Source: Ganoderma boninense
Lineage: Eukaryota > Basidiomycota > Agaricomycetes > Polyporales > Polyporaceae
DNA: 64,000 bases
Direction: 5' to 3'
Assembly (NCBI GenBank): GCA_002900995.3
Contig: CM035312.1
Location: forward strand, 3,554,602-3,618,601
The position numbers and the translations under genes were made by a program. Position 1 is the first letter of the stretch. Each line of letters starts with the position of its first letter. A model generated the notes under the pieces. That model did not search any database. It saw only the letters and a list, made by a program, of their open reading frames with translations, and was not told the origin of the DNA. Below are positions 22,325-34,848 of the stretch, piece after piece.

Positions 22325-25300
22325 CTATATCGCATGGGCGCCCGAGTACGAGTAGGTACTACTTCGCCACGACTCCTCCTGCTCGTGGACCGGGCGGGTG
22401 GCCGTCGGCGTGACGATATCGTAAGCCTCGTTCACGTCCTGCTCGTCGAGAGCGGTCGAGAACGAGTCCTCTGTCGCCATTGGTGTGTGGATGGCTGGCA
22501 CCGACCGGAGTGGGTCCCCAGGGTGCGTCGCCCATTGTTCTTGCGATGGTGATCGTATGCGCATCTCGTACTGCTCCACAGGAGATATCGCGCGGGGCGA
22601 TCGCTGTCCGGGAACGTGCAGCGACGCAGATGGCGGTGGTGATAGGTGGGAGGGAGAGGAAGGCTGCTGGCTGTAGGAGAAGGAAGTCTGGGACACTGCA
22701 GACATGGGGGGCTCGGTGTCCCCATACTGGCTGCGGGTATAGTGGTATCGGTTCGCTTCGGGTAATGGCGAGGGTGAGGGGAAGTTGGAGACCGAGTAGT
22801 AGGACAGTCTTTGGGATGATGGGCTAGCGTTGAATTGAGCTCTAAGGGGACTGGGGCTAGGCGAGGATCCAGTTGAGCGTATCGGCTGTTGCAATCCTTC
22901 CTCGACCTGAAAAGCTCGAGGGGATTCTCCAGCCATCAGCGGAGCAGTGGTACGCGGAGAGCCATCAGGTATAGGTGTGCGCGACGTTGGAGGCGTGTAG
23001 GATAGTGGAGTCCCGTATTCATCCGTATGGCTGATCTCCGACTCCGACCGGATGTGGGGCTGGTGGAAGATTGGCGTCTGCTCGAGCTTGCCTTGCTTCT
23101 TCCGATTGCGTCTATGAGGGATGCCAAGCCGGTCCTTGAGATCGCCCTTGATCCACATCTCGCGCACAATATCCTTGTCAAGAGGATGGTAGGTGCTCTT
23201 GAAGAACTTGATCAAGAAGCGAGGACCTGCAAAATACGTAAGCGTGAGGAATGGCAAGATATGCGCAATACACACCGAGAGCGATGACGACGGAAACCAG
23301 GACAGCAGCCCAGAAGGTGAACTCGCCAAACAATATCACAACCTCGTCGATGAAGTCGATACTCTGGAAAAGTGAGTAGATGGCAATCCAGGCCATCATG
23401 ACCACGGAAGAGCCGATCACAATGACCCAAGTGATGACCGTCCAGCTGAACGTGCATACTTAAGTTGGTATTGCATCGAATAGAAGACGGAAAAGCACGT
23501 ACTAGCGGGTGTTCATCCCGACGTAAGTGTTCGCGCAGATGATGGCGGCGACAGACACCGTTGTACCGAAGTCGGCGAGAGACTCCAGCGTCTTCCCATT
23601 CCACGAGATGGCGAGGCCGAGGGTCCAGGTGAAGTACGGGATGAAGAACACGACTGCAGACTGGTACAGCCCGTCCAGCATGTACATCCAGAACTTGGCT
23701 CTCGTGTACTCCAGTCCCCGGATACCACGGATGTAAAGTTGGGGGAACGCGAGCGCGGCCTTGGCGTTGAGATCTTGGTCGAATGCTGCAGTCACAGATG
23801 AGTTGCTGAGGTCAACGGAATCGAAGAGATTTCTCACCTCCAAGGGCGATGACAGGCAACGACGTGAAGGCAAGGTTATACAGCAAGATGAACGTGTACT
23901 GGTATAGGTACGTCGCGTCGAAACTGTTGAAGATCATGAACCAGAACATTGCGAATGTCCAGATGACATTCTACAAGGCCGTAGATCAGAAACCATCGAG
24001 CCGAGATAGAGAAGGGAAACATACCTTGTAGAAGAAGTTCGCGTGCATGTCGGCAACACGCTGGTAGGACCACCGGCCGTGAACGAGCAACAACTTGGTC
24101 AGGAACCGGAATTGACCGAACGCATAGTCAGCAGACATGGCCGCCTGCGAACCCTCGTGCCCGAGGAGACCGCAGCCGATGTTGGCCTCCTGGATCATCG
24201 CGACGTCGTTCGCACCGTCGCCAATCGACAAGGTCATGGCGTTCTTGCCCTCTTTGACCTGTAAACGTCCCGAGTTAGCAGATGTCCACGCATAAGCACC
24301 GACACGGTTCCAGAAACGCACCAGGTTGACGACCATAGCCTTCTGCGCTGGCGACACACGACAACATACGACGGTCTCACACTGAGTAGAAAGCGTGAGG
24401 AACAGCTGTTTGAGCTCCGGGCTGAGCGCGTGCCTCAAGGTATCGCCGTCGATGACAACGGCGAACGCGGCTTGAGCACCAGGGATGAAGCCACGTCGCT
24501 GAGCAGACAGAGACGGCGGGCCCAGGACGGACGCGATCTTGTTCAAACCACCTTCGATCTGCGCGCGCGCGGCCTCCTTGCTGTCCGCAGACAGGATCAT
24601 GATCTCCATGTCGCTCTTGAGGAGGTTGCAGCTGAAGCCTGTTCAAGCGAGACGCCTCTTAGTACCCCCACACAAACGATCGATACCCCGCACATAATGA
24701 ACTCGCTTACCGATCTCGATCGCCGTCTGGACCTTATCGCCTAGCCGACGCAAAGAAAACAGACAGGATTGAGTGCACGGAAGACTCGACAGGACTGGCG
24801 ACAGCGTACCTGTCAAGATCCACAACTTGATGCCCGCTTGGTGCAGCGTCTCGATGGCCTCAGGCACGCCCTCCTGCAGCTTGTCCTCAAGCGCGGTCGC
24901 GCCCAGGATCCGCAACGAGTGCTCGACCATCTCGTTCGCCTTGTCGATCTCCTCGTCGCGGTCGGTGATCGCGCTCGTCGCCGCCTCGTACACGCGCACC
25001 CAGTCCATGTACTCCTGCTCCGTCATGACCCTGCTCGCGATGCACAGCGTCCGCAGCCCCCCGTTCGCGAACGCCTCCATGTCGCGTGCCGTCGCCGCCT
25101 TCAACTCCGGGTCGTGGTCCGCCGCGAGCCGCTGGTAGATCACGCTGTCCGCGCCCTTGCAGTACAGGACGATCTGGCCCTGCGGGTTCCGCACGATCAC
25201 GGTCATCCGCTTCCGCGTCGAGTTGAATTCGAGCATCTGCAGGGGGATGTACCGCTCCGGCTGGCCCATGACCTCGATGTCTATCGAGTCCTTCGCCTTG

Positions 25301-28300
25301 TTCACGAACGGGAACCCTACATCGCGCGCAGCGGCGACGAGCGCGGCCTCGTCAGGCGACTCGGCCTTGTATCCGAGTTTGTACGGATGCAAGTCGGCCT
25401 CTGGACGCTCCGCGAGGACAGTGTGGCAGATTGCGAGGGCGCGGAAGAACTCAATAAGATGCTGGCGCTGAGGAGAGCTGCGGTCCGCGAGGTCGTCAGC
25501 GAGCCTGGGGGAGATGAGGGTGAGGTGGTCTGGCTGCGCGTAGCGGTTCTTGAACGTCTGCGACATCTTCTCGATCATGCGCTGCTTGAACATCTGCAAT
25601 TGCAACTCCTGCTCCTGCGGGTCCATCGCCTCGCCCTTGCCTTCGCGCTTCGCGGCCCCGCGCTGCGCCTCCGTGACACCCTCGCCGTAGGGTATGCCGT
25701 TGACGGAACACTTCTGGAATTCCATGACGTTCTGCGTGAGGGTGCCCGTCTTGTCCGAGAAGATGTACTCGATCTGGCCGAGGTCGTCGGAGATGTTCCA
25801 CGTCTTGGGCGTGCAAGTCGAGTCGAAAGGCTTATAGTACATGTCTATGTCCTGAGAGATGAAAAACGCCTGTATCGTCTTGACGATCTCGATCGAAATG
25901 TAAAGCGAGATGGGGACGATGTTTTGGAATGCTATCAGACACGAACTGTCGAGACGTTAGTTCAGGAGAGGAAAGGCGCCAAAGCAAGGACATACACGAA
26001 GGTGACGAGGGCATTGAGGGCATACGAATCCGACGGTTCCGAGCCCACCTCGAAGAACTTAGCGCTGGTAGTCGACTTGCTGTCGAAGAACCCGTTCAAG
26101 ATGCCGGACGCGACACACATGATGATGAGGAGCACGAAGTTAACGATGACGTTGAAGTTCGTCTCCTTCTCGATCTTCGAGCGCTTCGAGGGCGTGTCGC
26201 CGCCGTTCAGCATGATCTTTGAGTCCGCGCCGGTGAACACGACCAGGCCGATGATCCACGCTGTGTTCCGGACCGTGCACCCTCGAAGGAGAAGTTCGTT
26301 GATGGTGACCGACTCCTGCTTCTGCTCCCCAGACGTTGGGTCCTTATACCGAAGGACACCGTGGTAGAGATAGAGGTTCGCGTGTGGAGGCTCGGAGTCA
26401 AGTAAGAACGAAGCGCGCTCGATGTCCTCCTCAGAGGTGATCGACGCCGTCCCACGGACAGATTTGCGGGGCTTCAAGTTCGTCTCGCCGTCCAAGTTCT
26501 TCGTCTCCAGGTAGCACATGTTGTCGGCGTCGGATGTGGACAGCACGACAACGTCCGCAGGCACCTGCTCGTTCTCGCGCAGGAGGACAATGTCGCCGAC
26601 CTCCAACTTCTTCCACAACGTCCGTTCCCACCGGGCGAGGCCACTCGTTCGCTTGTTGTAGTCGAGGACGCCGATGGACGTGCGGCTCGCTTCCGACTGC
26701 TGATACGCCGTGAGCGATCCGGACACCGACGCGGTTGCCCATGCCAATGCGTTCGGCTCCTGCGGTGGATAGCTGTGTGAGTCAACGCTCTGGATGTCCT
26801 CGAGCTTCCTCCCGTAGAAGCCCATCTCCGAGTTATCGTTCACGTTGAGCGTACTCACGCTCGCACGTTCTTCGCCGGCCTTGTTGAGCACGATCTGCTT
26901 CCCCTCATCCGCCTCGCGCTCCCGCAGCTTCCGCACACCACGCGTCACTTTGCCAGGCGGGTTGAGCCCCAGCATCTTCTCGAACCACGACCGGGGGTCC
27001 GTCGGCTGGTTCACATTCCGCCAGTTCCCGAGCTTCGTCGCTGCGGAGTTGTTGACCTCCTCGTCGAGTATCGCTCGCCGGTAGTCTTCGATAGCGTCCT
27101 TGATTGCGGTGACCGTGAGAATGAAGAGGAGCGGGAGCGCAGAGGTCTGTGGAGATGGCGCGCCGAAGATGGAGAAGACTGCCACAAAACGTCAGATCCG
27201 ATGCCAGCGACACGCTCTGTTCCTACGTACATTGCACGATGACCAGCGCGAGGAAGTACAGGTTAGCGACTCTGCGGAGTCATCGTCAGCAGCCTCGTTC
27301 GCGGAATTGGGATAAGACCACGCCGTATGAATAACGAGCCGTCCAGGCACGATGACCAACGGCAGGACTCATCGCCATTATAACGTGGGACACGAAACCT
27401 GCTAACTAGATAGAAGTAAATGTGGATGGATGAAGAAAGCTCCTAAATGGGGTGGGCCCTTATACTTTATATAGAGAAGAACGGCCAAGGTATATGGACG
27501 GCTCCGTTGGAAATGAACGACAAGCCCCGAGATCTCTTCCCCGATGAGCAACGTGTCGTAAAGCCTTGTCCTTAGAAGTTTACGTTTACGAAGAAAGGAG
27601 ATACCCGCCTCCGAGTGCCTCCTCGTCACCGGTTCACTCGGGCGAAACAGGATTTTATGTCTGGTGAAGGATGCGCGTATCCCCACGCGCGCATCAGGTC
27701 TTCTTTGACAGTGCGAGATGATGGGTGTCCTGCGCAAACGACAAGCACAGTGACTGGCGAGCAAATTGCAACCAACTGTCGAAGGAAGGTCACCGGCGCC
27801 AGGAAAGGAGAATGGACCGCGATAAATGTAGCAGCCCGAGCGAGAAGCCACGGCAGGGACGCCGTTGCCGCTCCACCGGCCTCTTCGGCGAGACAGTCCG
27901 AGAATAAAACAGAAGGATCCCCGGCTAGAATAGAGACGGAGGCCCGGGTATGCGGGATCTACCATCTATATTCTGGCGGAGACGGGCGTTGCAATGCCTA
28001 CCAAGCCATGGAAGCACCAAAGCGAGACAAAATAATACACATCGCCCAAGATAGGGACAACGCGAGACCAGGCTCGATTCACTCACCGACGGAACTGCTC
28101 GTAGAGATTGCGGGGAATGAAGGTGACGATAGTATACTCTGTAAGGAAGCTGCAGCGCACAACGAGGGGAGAGAGGAAAGACCACGCACTGCTCGTCCGG
28201 ACCTTATTCCGTGCATACCTGACGACGGGCTCTCCGTGGCTGTCCTGCTCGTCCGCGGGGAGGGGCAAGTTGACGTAGACGTTGCGCCGTCGGCCGTGGA

Positions 28301-28559
28301 TGCTCGGCTGGGATGACGGCTGGTCCGAATCGCCCGAATCCTGCCTCCGTTTCTCTGTGTTCCTGCGGAAGAACGAGCCCTTGGACTTCTTCCTCATCGA
28401 CTTCCTCCTCTCTGCCCTCTGCTCCTGGCGGATGGACTCCGCGATGGTGGACGCCGCTGTGCGGACGGTGCGGAGGCGGAGCTCGGGGTCGATGGCATCG
28501 TTGTTCTCCTCGTCGGTGTCCAGCTCGTCGGGGTTGTCGTGGCGGCGAAAGAAAGACAT
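22325..28559 (-). CDS. P4-type ATPase, Dnf-like phospholipid flippase
   Basis: Exon 1 is 28559-28190, exon 2 is 28138-28087 and exon 3 starts at 27271. The order is: basic N terminus; [20 protein letters not shown]; first membrane pair ([11 protein letters not shown]); actuator region with [14 protein letters not shown]4 signature [12 protein letters not shown]; phosphorylation motif DKTGTLTQN (near 25750); nucleotide domain with [16 protein letters not shown] and [20 protein letters not shown] hinge; C-terminal membrane segments; then a long Ser/Pro-rich cytosolic tail ending at 22325. The family moves phospholipids from the outer to the inner leaflet at the plasma membrane or late Golgi, usually with a Cdc50 partner, which is not in this window. 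Intron 2 is 815 bp. Confidence 0.88.
27272..28086 (-). other. 815-bp intron of the flippase gene
   Basis: The donor GTGAGTG at 28086 and acceptor CCGCAG ending at 27272 join ...YEQFRR to VANLYFLAL in frame across one of the most conserved parts of the protein, so the boundaries are well supported. Other introns in this gene are about 50-70 bp. No coding sequence or element ends were recognised inside. Confidence 0.7.
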
Positions 28560-30330
28560 GAGTTACTGTAAGGCGGGGGGCAGAGACCCAGAGCCAGCTC
28601 GAGAGCCCGCAGAAGAGAATGTGGAGATGCTGGAGAGGAAGGAGGCAGGAGGAAAGCTTGGCCTGCAGAGCCGTGGCGGTGAACGTACGCAGTCAAGATG
28701 CCGCCCAGCACAAGGACCCCGGAACTGCCGAGAAACGCCTACGTTCCCCGCCTCCGGACCGTCGGGATCGCACTCGTCAGTCGCACTAAGTACACCTCTT
28801 TACTTCAACTTTTATGATAACCGCAATGCCGAGTATTCATGGTTTCACCGAAAGACATGAATACGCGGTGGTCAGGGGTTTTTTCACGGGATCATAGGAC
28901 GAAGGTCTCGACCAACGCAAATACTGGCTACTTCAACTTGGGTTGGGTACCTGGGTGCTGGTCGAGTGCCAGGAGTCTTCAGCTGAATTCAGCGAAGTCT
29001 GATACTGGATTCCATCTGCCAACCGCGGGCGCATTCCTTTCTGGCTGTACCTTTCTAGTCCTCCTCTCGCCCTAGACCTTTGCTTCCGACTTCTTGGAAC
29101 CTCTTGGCCAACAGTCACCTGGTTAGCCCCGTATCATCGAACTTACGGTAAGTATTTGCCCAGGGAACAATGGAAGCACAACCGTTTTCATGAGCTCGAG
29201 TATGTAGACTCCTTGCCCCCCCGAGTATTCATCGAATACTCATCATGAACTGCCAGCGCACATGCAGGCTCCAGATGGTCGATGGGCGAAACACAAGCGA
29301 AACAGTTCGTGCCGATGGGCGGAGTTGCGTCAATCCAATTGCGTACGCGCGCTGGAAGCGGCCGGATTTCCACACAACATTGACACAGCATCCGCCGAGC
29401 GCACCTCGGGATAAATCTAGAGCAGCACATCCTTCCAACTGCGGTACACAGCTTGCCCTCTCCTGCCAATCGCGACGTCAGCAAACCCTCAAGGCTCACA
29501 CCAAATATTCACCAGTCGACTGGAAATTGACTGCATGGCTGAGCATTCTTCAGCTAGAGGCAAATAACGGTTCAGACCCCGGGGAACCTCACGCCCCGAG
29601 TTTGGAAAGGCATTGATCCAAAACCACCTCCTGCGGGTCATTGTATATTAAATCCTCGTAATCGTAATTTATGAATATTGGAAGGCACAAAGATGGTTGA
29701 TTTATGTTTCTTCAGCTTCATAGGAGGCCTGGGACTGCGGTCGAGGAAGTACTGCGCTCTGCAAACTTAGAAGAGAGGCTACATCTAAACTAGGATCACC
29801 GTCACGCCGGTATCCTATGCGGCCGCCTCGCCTACGCAAGGCAGTACCGGCGATTATAAATTACTTCAAGCCAGGCGGCAAATACTAGTGATTTTGTACA
29901 AAATGTGCAGGGGTGTCAATGGGCCTGGGCCGGGGGCAAGTGGTTATACGTATACAACGAGTACGTGCTACAGAAGCTCTAAAAATGTTCTCGTATCCAA
30001 GCAGATCCAACATAATGCTACAGCGTCAGCTCGCCGCGAGCTGGAGGAAAACAAAACAAAACAAAACAAAAGGGTGGTTAGAAGCGAAGACAATAAATAT
30101 AGACTCAAAAAGAAAAACCAAAGAGCGAAAGCGTGTGTGCAGCGTGAAGAGCTTTCGACGGAGGAAAAACGAATACGGCGTCCAACGAAATTTTGAAACA
30201 ACGAAAGTGGAAGTGGTAGGTGGCTAGTCCAAGGCGCAGATGAAACCCGCCGTCTGTCGAACCGGAGATGCGAACAAACCGAACGTCGAACCATCACGGA
30301 GGCGGGTCAAGTCGACCTCAAACTCGCCCC
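28560..30330. other. Intergenic, flippase to F-box gene
   Basis: No gene recognised. The phrase ccgagtattcat occurs near 28829 and 29221; the second forms a palindrome gagtattc/gaatactc. An AAAAC microsatellite is at about 30050-30070, probably in the 3' UTR of the next gene. Confidence 0.4.
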
Positions 30331-31966
30331 TCACGCGGGCAGTGCGCGAGGCGCGCGCCCCTCTCCTCCCCATGAGCTGCCCTCCCTTCCCCCACCCGCC
30401 AACCTGCTCGCGACGTGCTCGCCCCCCGCCGCGACCGCCTCGACGGCCCCAGCGCGCCCGGGCGGGAACACAGGCGGCTCGAACGCGAGCCGCACGTCCG
30501 GGCGGAGCGCCGCTCCCCCGAGCAGGAACATCTGCGAGACCGTGAGCGCGCGCAGCGCCGGCAGCGCCCCATACAGCGCGGCGAACGCCTCCGCGGACGC
30601 GTCGACCTTCGTCAGCGCGAGGCTCTCGAGGCGCGGGAACGGCCCCGGGGACCCGGCGGACTCCACTGAGGCGGCCGCGGTGCCGACGGGGACGGTGCAC
30701 GCGGCGAGGAGCGGCTCGGCGTCGACGCGGGTCTCGCTCGCGGGCGAGGACGCCTCCTCGAGCGCGAGGTGGCGCAGCGCGGGCGCGTGCAGCATGTCGA
30801 GGACGGTCGCGGCGGTGTAGGCGTCGTCGTACCCGAGCTCGACCGAGTCGAGGTGCGGGAGCGGGAGCGCGTCGTCCGCGTACGGCGCGCTGCAGGTCGT
30901 CGAGGACTCCGGGGACTGCGGGCCGGAGACGCGCACGACGAGCTCACGGAGGCGCGTGCAGCGCTCGAGCAGGGCCTTGAAGTCGCGCTCGGTGGGGCGC
31001 ACGTCGTTGCAGTGGTACGACAGCTCCAAGGTCTCCAAGCCGGGCGCGCGGGGCGTTGGTTGCGCGGGGAGGAGACGCGGGAGCGCGGCCCAGTTCGTGT
31101 GGACTCCGGATAGGACGAGTTTCTTTAGACGAGGGAGGACGGGCTCGACTGTTTGTGTTTGTTCATTCGCGTTCAGGAGCGCGCCGAAGGGAACGTGGGT
31201 CGCGTCCTTGCCCTCTGCGGGGCTGAATTCAGCGTGGTAGGGAACAAACTCGTTGCAGCGCATCAGAACGAGGCTTTCGAGGAATGGAAGGCTCGGAGGG
31301 AGAGGGTGCGGAGTATCGACGAATCCGGGGATCTCCATGCTGAGGCAATCGAGGGCGGTTTGCATAGGTGCCCAGCGGTCCGTGAGGATGGCGAGAGAGC
31401 GGAAGCGGCGGACGTGAGGAAGCAGGAGGTTCAGCACATGATGCATGTGCTCGACGCGGAACGGGTGCTGGTAGTCGTAAAGTTCGTCAATGTAGGGGCT
31501 GATCACCGTTCCGATGGAACTGCGATTTGTGGTCAGCGGACGCGCACAAAGAAGAAAGGCTCGTGACTGCTCACTCCACTTCGGTGAAGTCCCAATCCGG
31601 GTCCCTAGCGTCGATGAAGATGTCGAGAGGGCATTTGGCAGACCTTGAAAGATACCTCGCCGCGTTTGCGAACATGGGTGCGCGATCGCTCATGGTGTCA
31701 CCGATAGTGACCACGATCCTTGTCCAGAGATGGGGAGTGCCGAGCGCAACGGCGCGCCAGTGTCTGTTGACTGACGCGAACACGTCCGGGCTGGTAGAAG
31801 ACGAAGACATACACGGTGAAATATCATCTCGGCCGAGATCATCTGGAGATGCTTCCTCGTCGTGATGCGGCAAATCTGGGGTGTGCGCACCGAGTAGGAA
31901 GATGTACGAGAGGAGCTCTACGGGAAGTCGGGCGATAGGTGCTGGCTGATTCGGTGTAAGAGCCAT
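30331..31966 (-). CDS. F-box protein, unrelated to the duplicated family
   Basis: Two exons. Exon 1 starts MALTPNQPAPIARLPVELLS at 31966; a more upstream ATG at 32137 is in frame but precedes the F-box by a long non-conserved stretch. The F-box reads LPVELLSYIFLLG, then VNRHWRAVALGTPHLWTRI. The intron near 31510-31566 has GTGAGC and CGCAG ends and restores the frame to IGTVISPYIDEL. Exon 2 carries irregular leucine-rich repeats (VLPRLKKLVLSGV, ETLELSYHC, HLDSVELGYDD, RLESLALTKVD, ALRALTVSQMF). The expected role is an SCF ubiquitin-ligase substrate receptor. The last 50 residues are Gly/Arg/Ala-rich and may be a misread intron. Confidence 0.7.
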
Positions 31967-33086
31967 GGCCGCAGACCCATTCCGATGGGTGAGAAGCCGG
32001 GCTTGGGTTCGATGAGTGCCAGGGTCCAAGCGAAGGGTGAGCTGCTTAAGAGCGAAATCTCCATCGTGTCGCTTCGGGGTGGCAAGGAGACGTTGCGACG
32101 CGACAGTCGTCGCAGTGCTGGTGAGCGACAGGCTCATCGTCGAATGTTCGGTCGCGGAGTATTCGTAGGCACAGCCTCGTCGTTGTGTGGGGAAATATCG
32201 TGGACGACGCTGTCGACGATGTCAGTGGGGGGAGAGATGGATATCCAGGATCATCGCCAGGGCGCACCTCCTTGCCACCTTATGAGTGATCCTCGTCGCC
32301 GTTTCTGCGCGCGTAATGGCCTTTTGTCTGGGAACACGACGTTGATGGATCATGGATGCGCACATCCCGCCGGGACAGAACAAAAGAAACCACTGGCCTT
32401 GTAGATCGCATCGGGCTAGCATCTGGATGTTTTATTGTCTTGCGCTGCCGACGGTCCGCCCATCACCGTGAAGAACATACTAAACTCTCACCAAGCTCAC
32501 ATGCCCATGCCACCGCCTGCCCGATCTAGCTACGACTTTGTTCAGCCCTCTTTTGGGTAAGTATTGCGACCAGATCGGGGTGGGAGAGGCACCTGGCAAT
32601 CGTCGTAGACGCTCGCTATGACGGTCTTGCGGAGACATTCGGAGATCACGGTCATGGCAGACGAATGACCAACCCTGATGGATAGCCCTGGATGGCCTCG
32701 GTCTAGAAATGTAAGTGATGATTCCTCGTATTGCCGCTGGCTGCCGTAAAAGTCAACCGCTGTAGTTCAAGTTGAAGGTGCACGAGAAGCTACTGCCATA
32801 ACCTTTTCGCCGCTGTCGTTGCGATTATGTATCTTGACGCTCTCCTGCAACGTTAAGGTCCCTTCCGACCACTGATCAGTTAACTGCCTGCAGCACGGCC
32901 CATCGCGCACCCACAAGGGAACGATTCCAGCGTCATGGGACCGAAAAGCCCCCGCCGTGGGTCCTGAGTTCTCATTCGAAGTAGCTTGGGCGGCGCGATG
33001 ACGAAAACCCGCTTGCAGAGCGTCGTATACATAAAGCTGCACAGAGTGGGTCGGGAGAACCCACTCCCAGGCTCCAGCACTGGAAG
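31967..33086. other. Intergenic, left edge of second duplicated block
   Basis: The first part is the 5' region of the F-box gene. From about 32780 to 33086 the sequence matches, inverted, the promoter side of the lactonase copy starting at 40770, including the phrase gcagagcgtcg.atacataaagctgcac, so it is the conserved lactonase promoter. No gene is recognised between. Confidence 0.45.
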
Positions 33087-34766
33087 ATGGTCGCGATCAC
33101 AGGAATCACTTCGGTCGTCGTCGCGCTAGCGGCATGGGCGTACGCTACGACGCCAACGCCAACGCCCACGACGAACAACGCAGTCCCGCCACAAGCTGTG
33201 GTGAGTAGCCGGCATATGCATTTCCTATTCTCAGAGCCTGAGTAGACGATGCTCACGGTTTTCCCACCGTCCATGCTGCGGCACCATCGTCCATCCCTGT
33301 CTGTCGTGCGACGTGCACCATCGGCGTCCATCACGCGCAGCTCGTCGATCCCCTCACGTTCAACGTCCTCGGCATTAACGGCTCCTTCCGCGAGGACGCC
33401 GTCGCACAGTTCTTCAACCCCACCAACACCACCCCGCCCTTCTTCCAGGTCTTCGACCCGGCATTCCTCACCATCCTCGGGCCGAACGCGACGATCCGCT
33501 CCATCGCCGCAAACCCGAACTTCGCGTTCGCGCACGAGGCCCCCATCTGGGTCCCGCAGACGGACGAGGTCTTCTTCTCCAGCCAGGACGGCGGCGCCCT
33601 CGGCTTCAGCGACATCGACCATAACAACCGTGTGTCCAAGATCAGCCTTGGGGAGGTCGCGCAGGCAATCAAGGCGGCAGGCCCGGGCGTGCCGCCGGTG
33701 AATGTCAGCGTCACGAAAGTACGTCCGAGTCGATGTCATGCTGTAATATTTGTTGTTCGTTGACGGGGGTGCACCGCACGTCGCAGATTGACCTCCCGGA
33801 GGCCGTGCAGATGACCAACGGCGGGACAGGGCCCCTCCACGGCAAGCTCGTGTTCGTCAACTCGGGACGGGGCCCCATCCCGCCGTCGGTCGTGCTCGTC
33901 GACCCCGCGGACCCCAGCAACACGACCGTCCTGCTCGACAACTTCTTTGGCCGGCAGTTCAACTCCCTGAACGACGTGAAGATCCATCCCAAGACCGGGA
34001 AGCTCTTCTTCACGGACGTGACGTGCGCATGATCCACTTCTGATTTGCGGAACCCCGTCCTGCTGACCGAGGGTTTCAGATACGGCTTCTTGAACCACTT
34101 CCGCCCCACCCCGTTGCTTCCAAACCAGGTGTACCGGTTCGACCCTGACACGGGCTCGGTACGGGTGGTGGCAGACGGCTTCGATCGGTGCAACGGTATT
34201 GCGTTTTCCCCCGATGGAAGCATCGCCTTCGTGTACGTACTTCTCGTATTCCGTGAGGTCGGGAGATTGACGCACTGCGCGCTACAGCACCGATACTGGA
34301 CTCAACGGCGGTTTCCTCGGCAACAACCAGACTGCCCCAGCCACAATGTAAGCGAGAGCGATGGCCGCATCGTCTGCACAACATGCTCACCCCTACATCA
34401 CAGCTACGCATTCGATGTCGACCCCAAAACCAGCGCTTTCACTAATCGCAGGGTGTTCGCGTATGTGGACACTGGCATCGCCGACGGCATACAACTCGAC
34501 GCGGCGGGCAACGTCTACGCGGGATGTGGAGACGGAGCACAGGTGGGTCACGCACCACGGACAGAGACGGGAGCTTCGATCTGACTCGCACGGATGTGCG
34601 TCTGCAGGTATGGGATTCGGAGGGCACCCTGCTCGGAAAGTTCTTTCTCGGCACGGTTTCCGCGAACCTCATCTTCGCCGGGGACGGTCGGCTGGTGATT
34701 CTCGCCGAGACGGCCATTTTCTTGGCGAACATAGCAGCGAAATTCAACCGGGTCTCATTCCCGTGA
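33087..34766 (+). CDS. Secreted SMP-30/gluconolactonase-like protein, copy L1
   Basis: It starts MVAITGITSVVVALAAWAYA, a good signal peptide. The first intron (GTGAGT near 33202 to CGCAG before LVDPLTFNVLG) restores frame; further introns join at VSVTK/IDLPEA, FFTDVT/YGFL, AFV/TDTG, ATI/YAFD and GAQ/VWDS. The six-bladed propeller features of the SMP-30/gluconolactonase/LRE family are seen: HEAPIWVPQTDEVFFSSQDG, SLNDVKIHPKTGKLFFTD, CNGIAFSPDGSIAFV and DGIQLDAAGNVYAGC, with the Asn and Asp positions that usually hold the divalent metal. It ends FNRVSFP. Likely an extracellular lactonase; the substrate is unknown. It lies tail to tail with Utp16 U3. Confidence 0.75.
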
Positions 34767-34848
34767 ACGGATAGGCGTGTATCTTGGAAAGGTGTAAAAA
34801 TGACAACTAGGGAGTATTCAATGGGTGAGGACGCACCTAGAGCAAATG

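Noticed and set aside
24769..26367. 532-codon plus-strand frame opposite the flippase
   Set aside because: It is antisense to the conserved DKTGT and nucleotide-binding exons and is Arg/Val/Leu-rich, as expected from GC-rich third positions. The true gene is the minus-strand ATPase.
30240..30820. Plus-strand Arg-rich frames opposite the F-box gene at 30331
   Set aside because: They are antisense shadows of a GC-rich leucine-repeat exon.
33202..33340. Extra lactonase exon reading IFPIVDSAAP in copy L3 and a shifted version in L1
   Set aside because: No usable acceptor precedes it, the length differs between L1 and L3 by a non-multiple of three, and one intron from GTGAGT to the AG before LVDPLTF keeps the frame in both. 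It is treated as intron.
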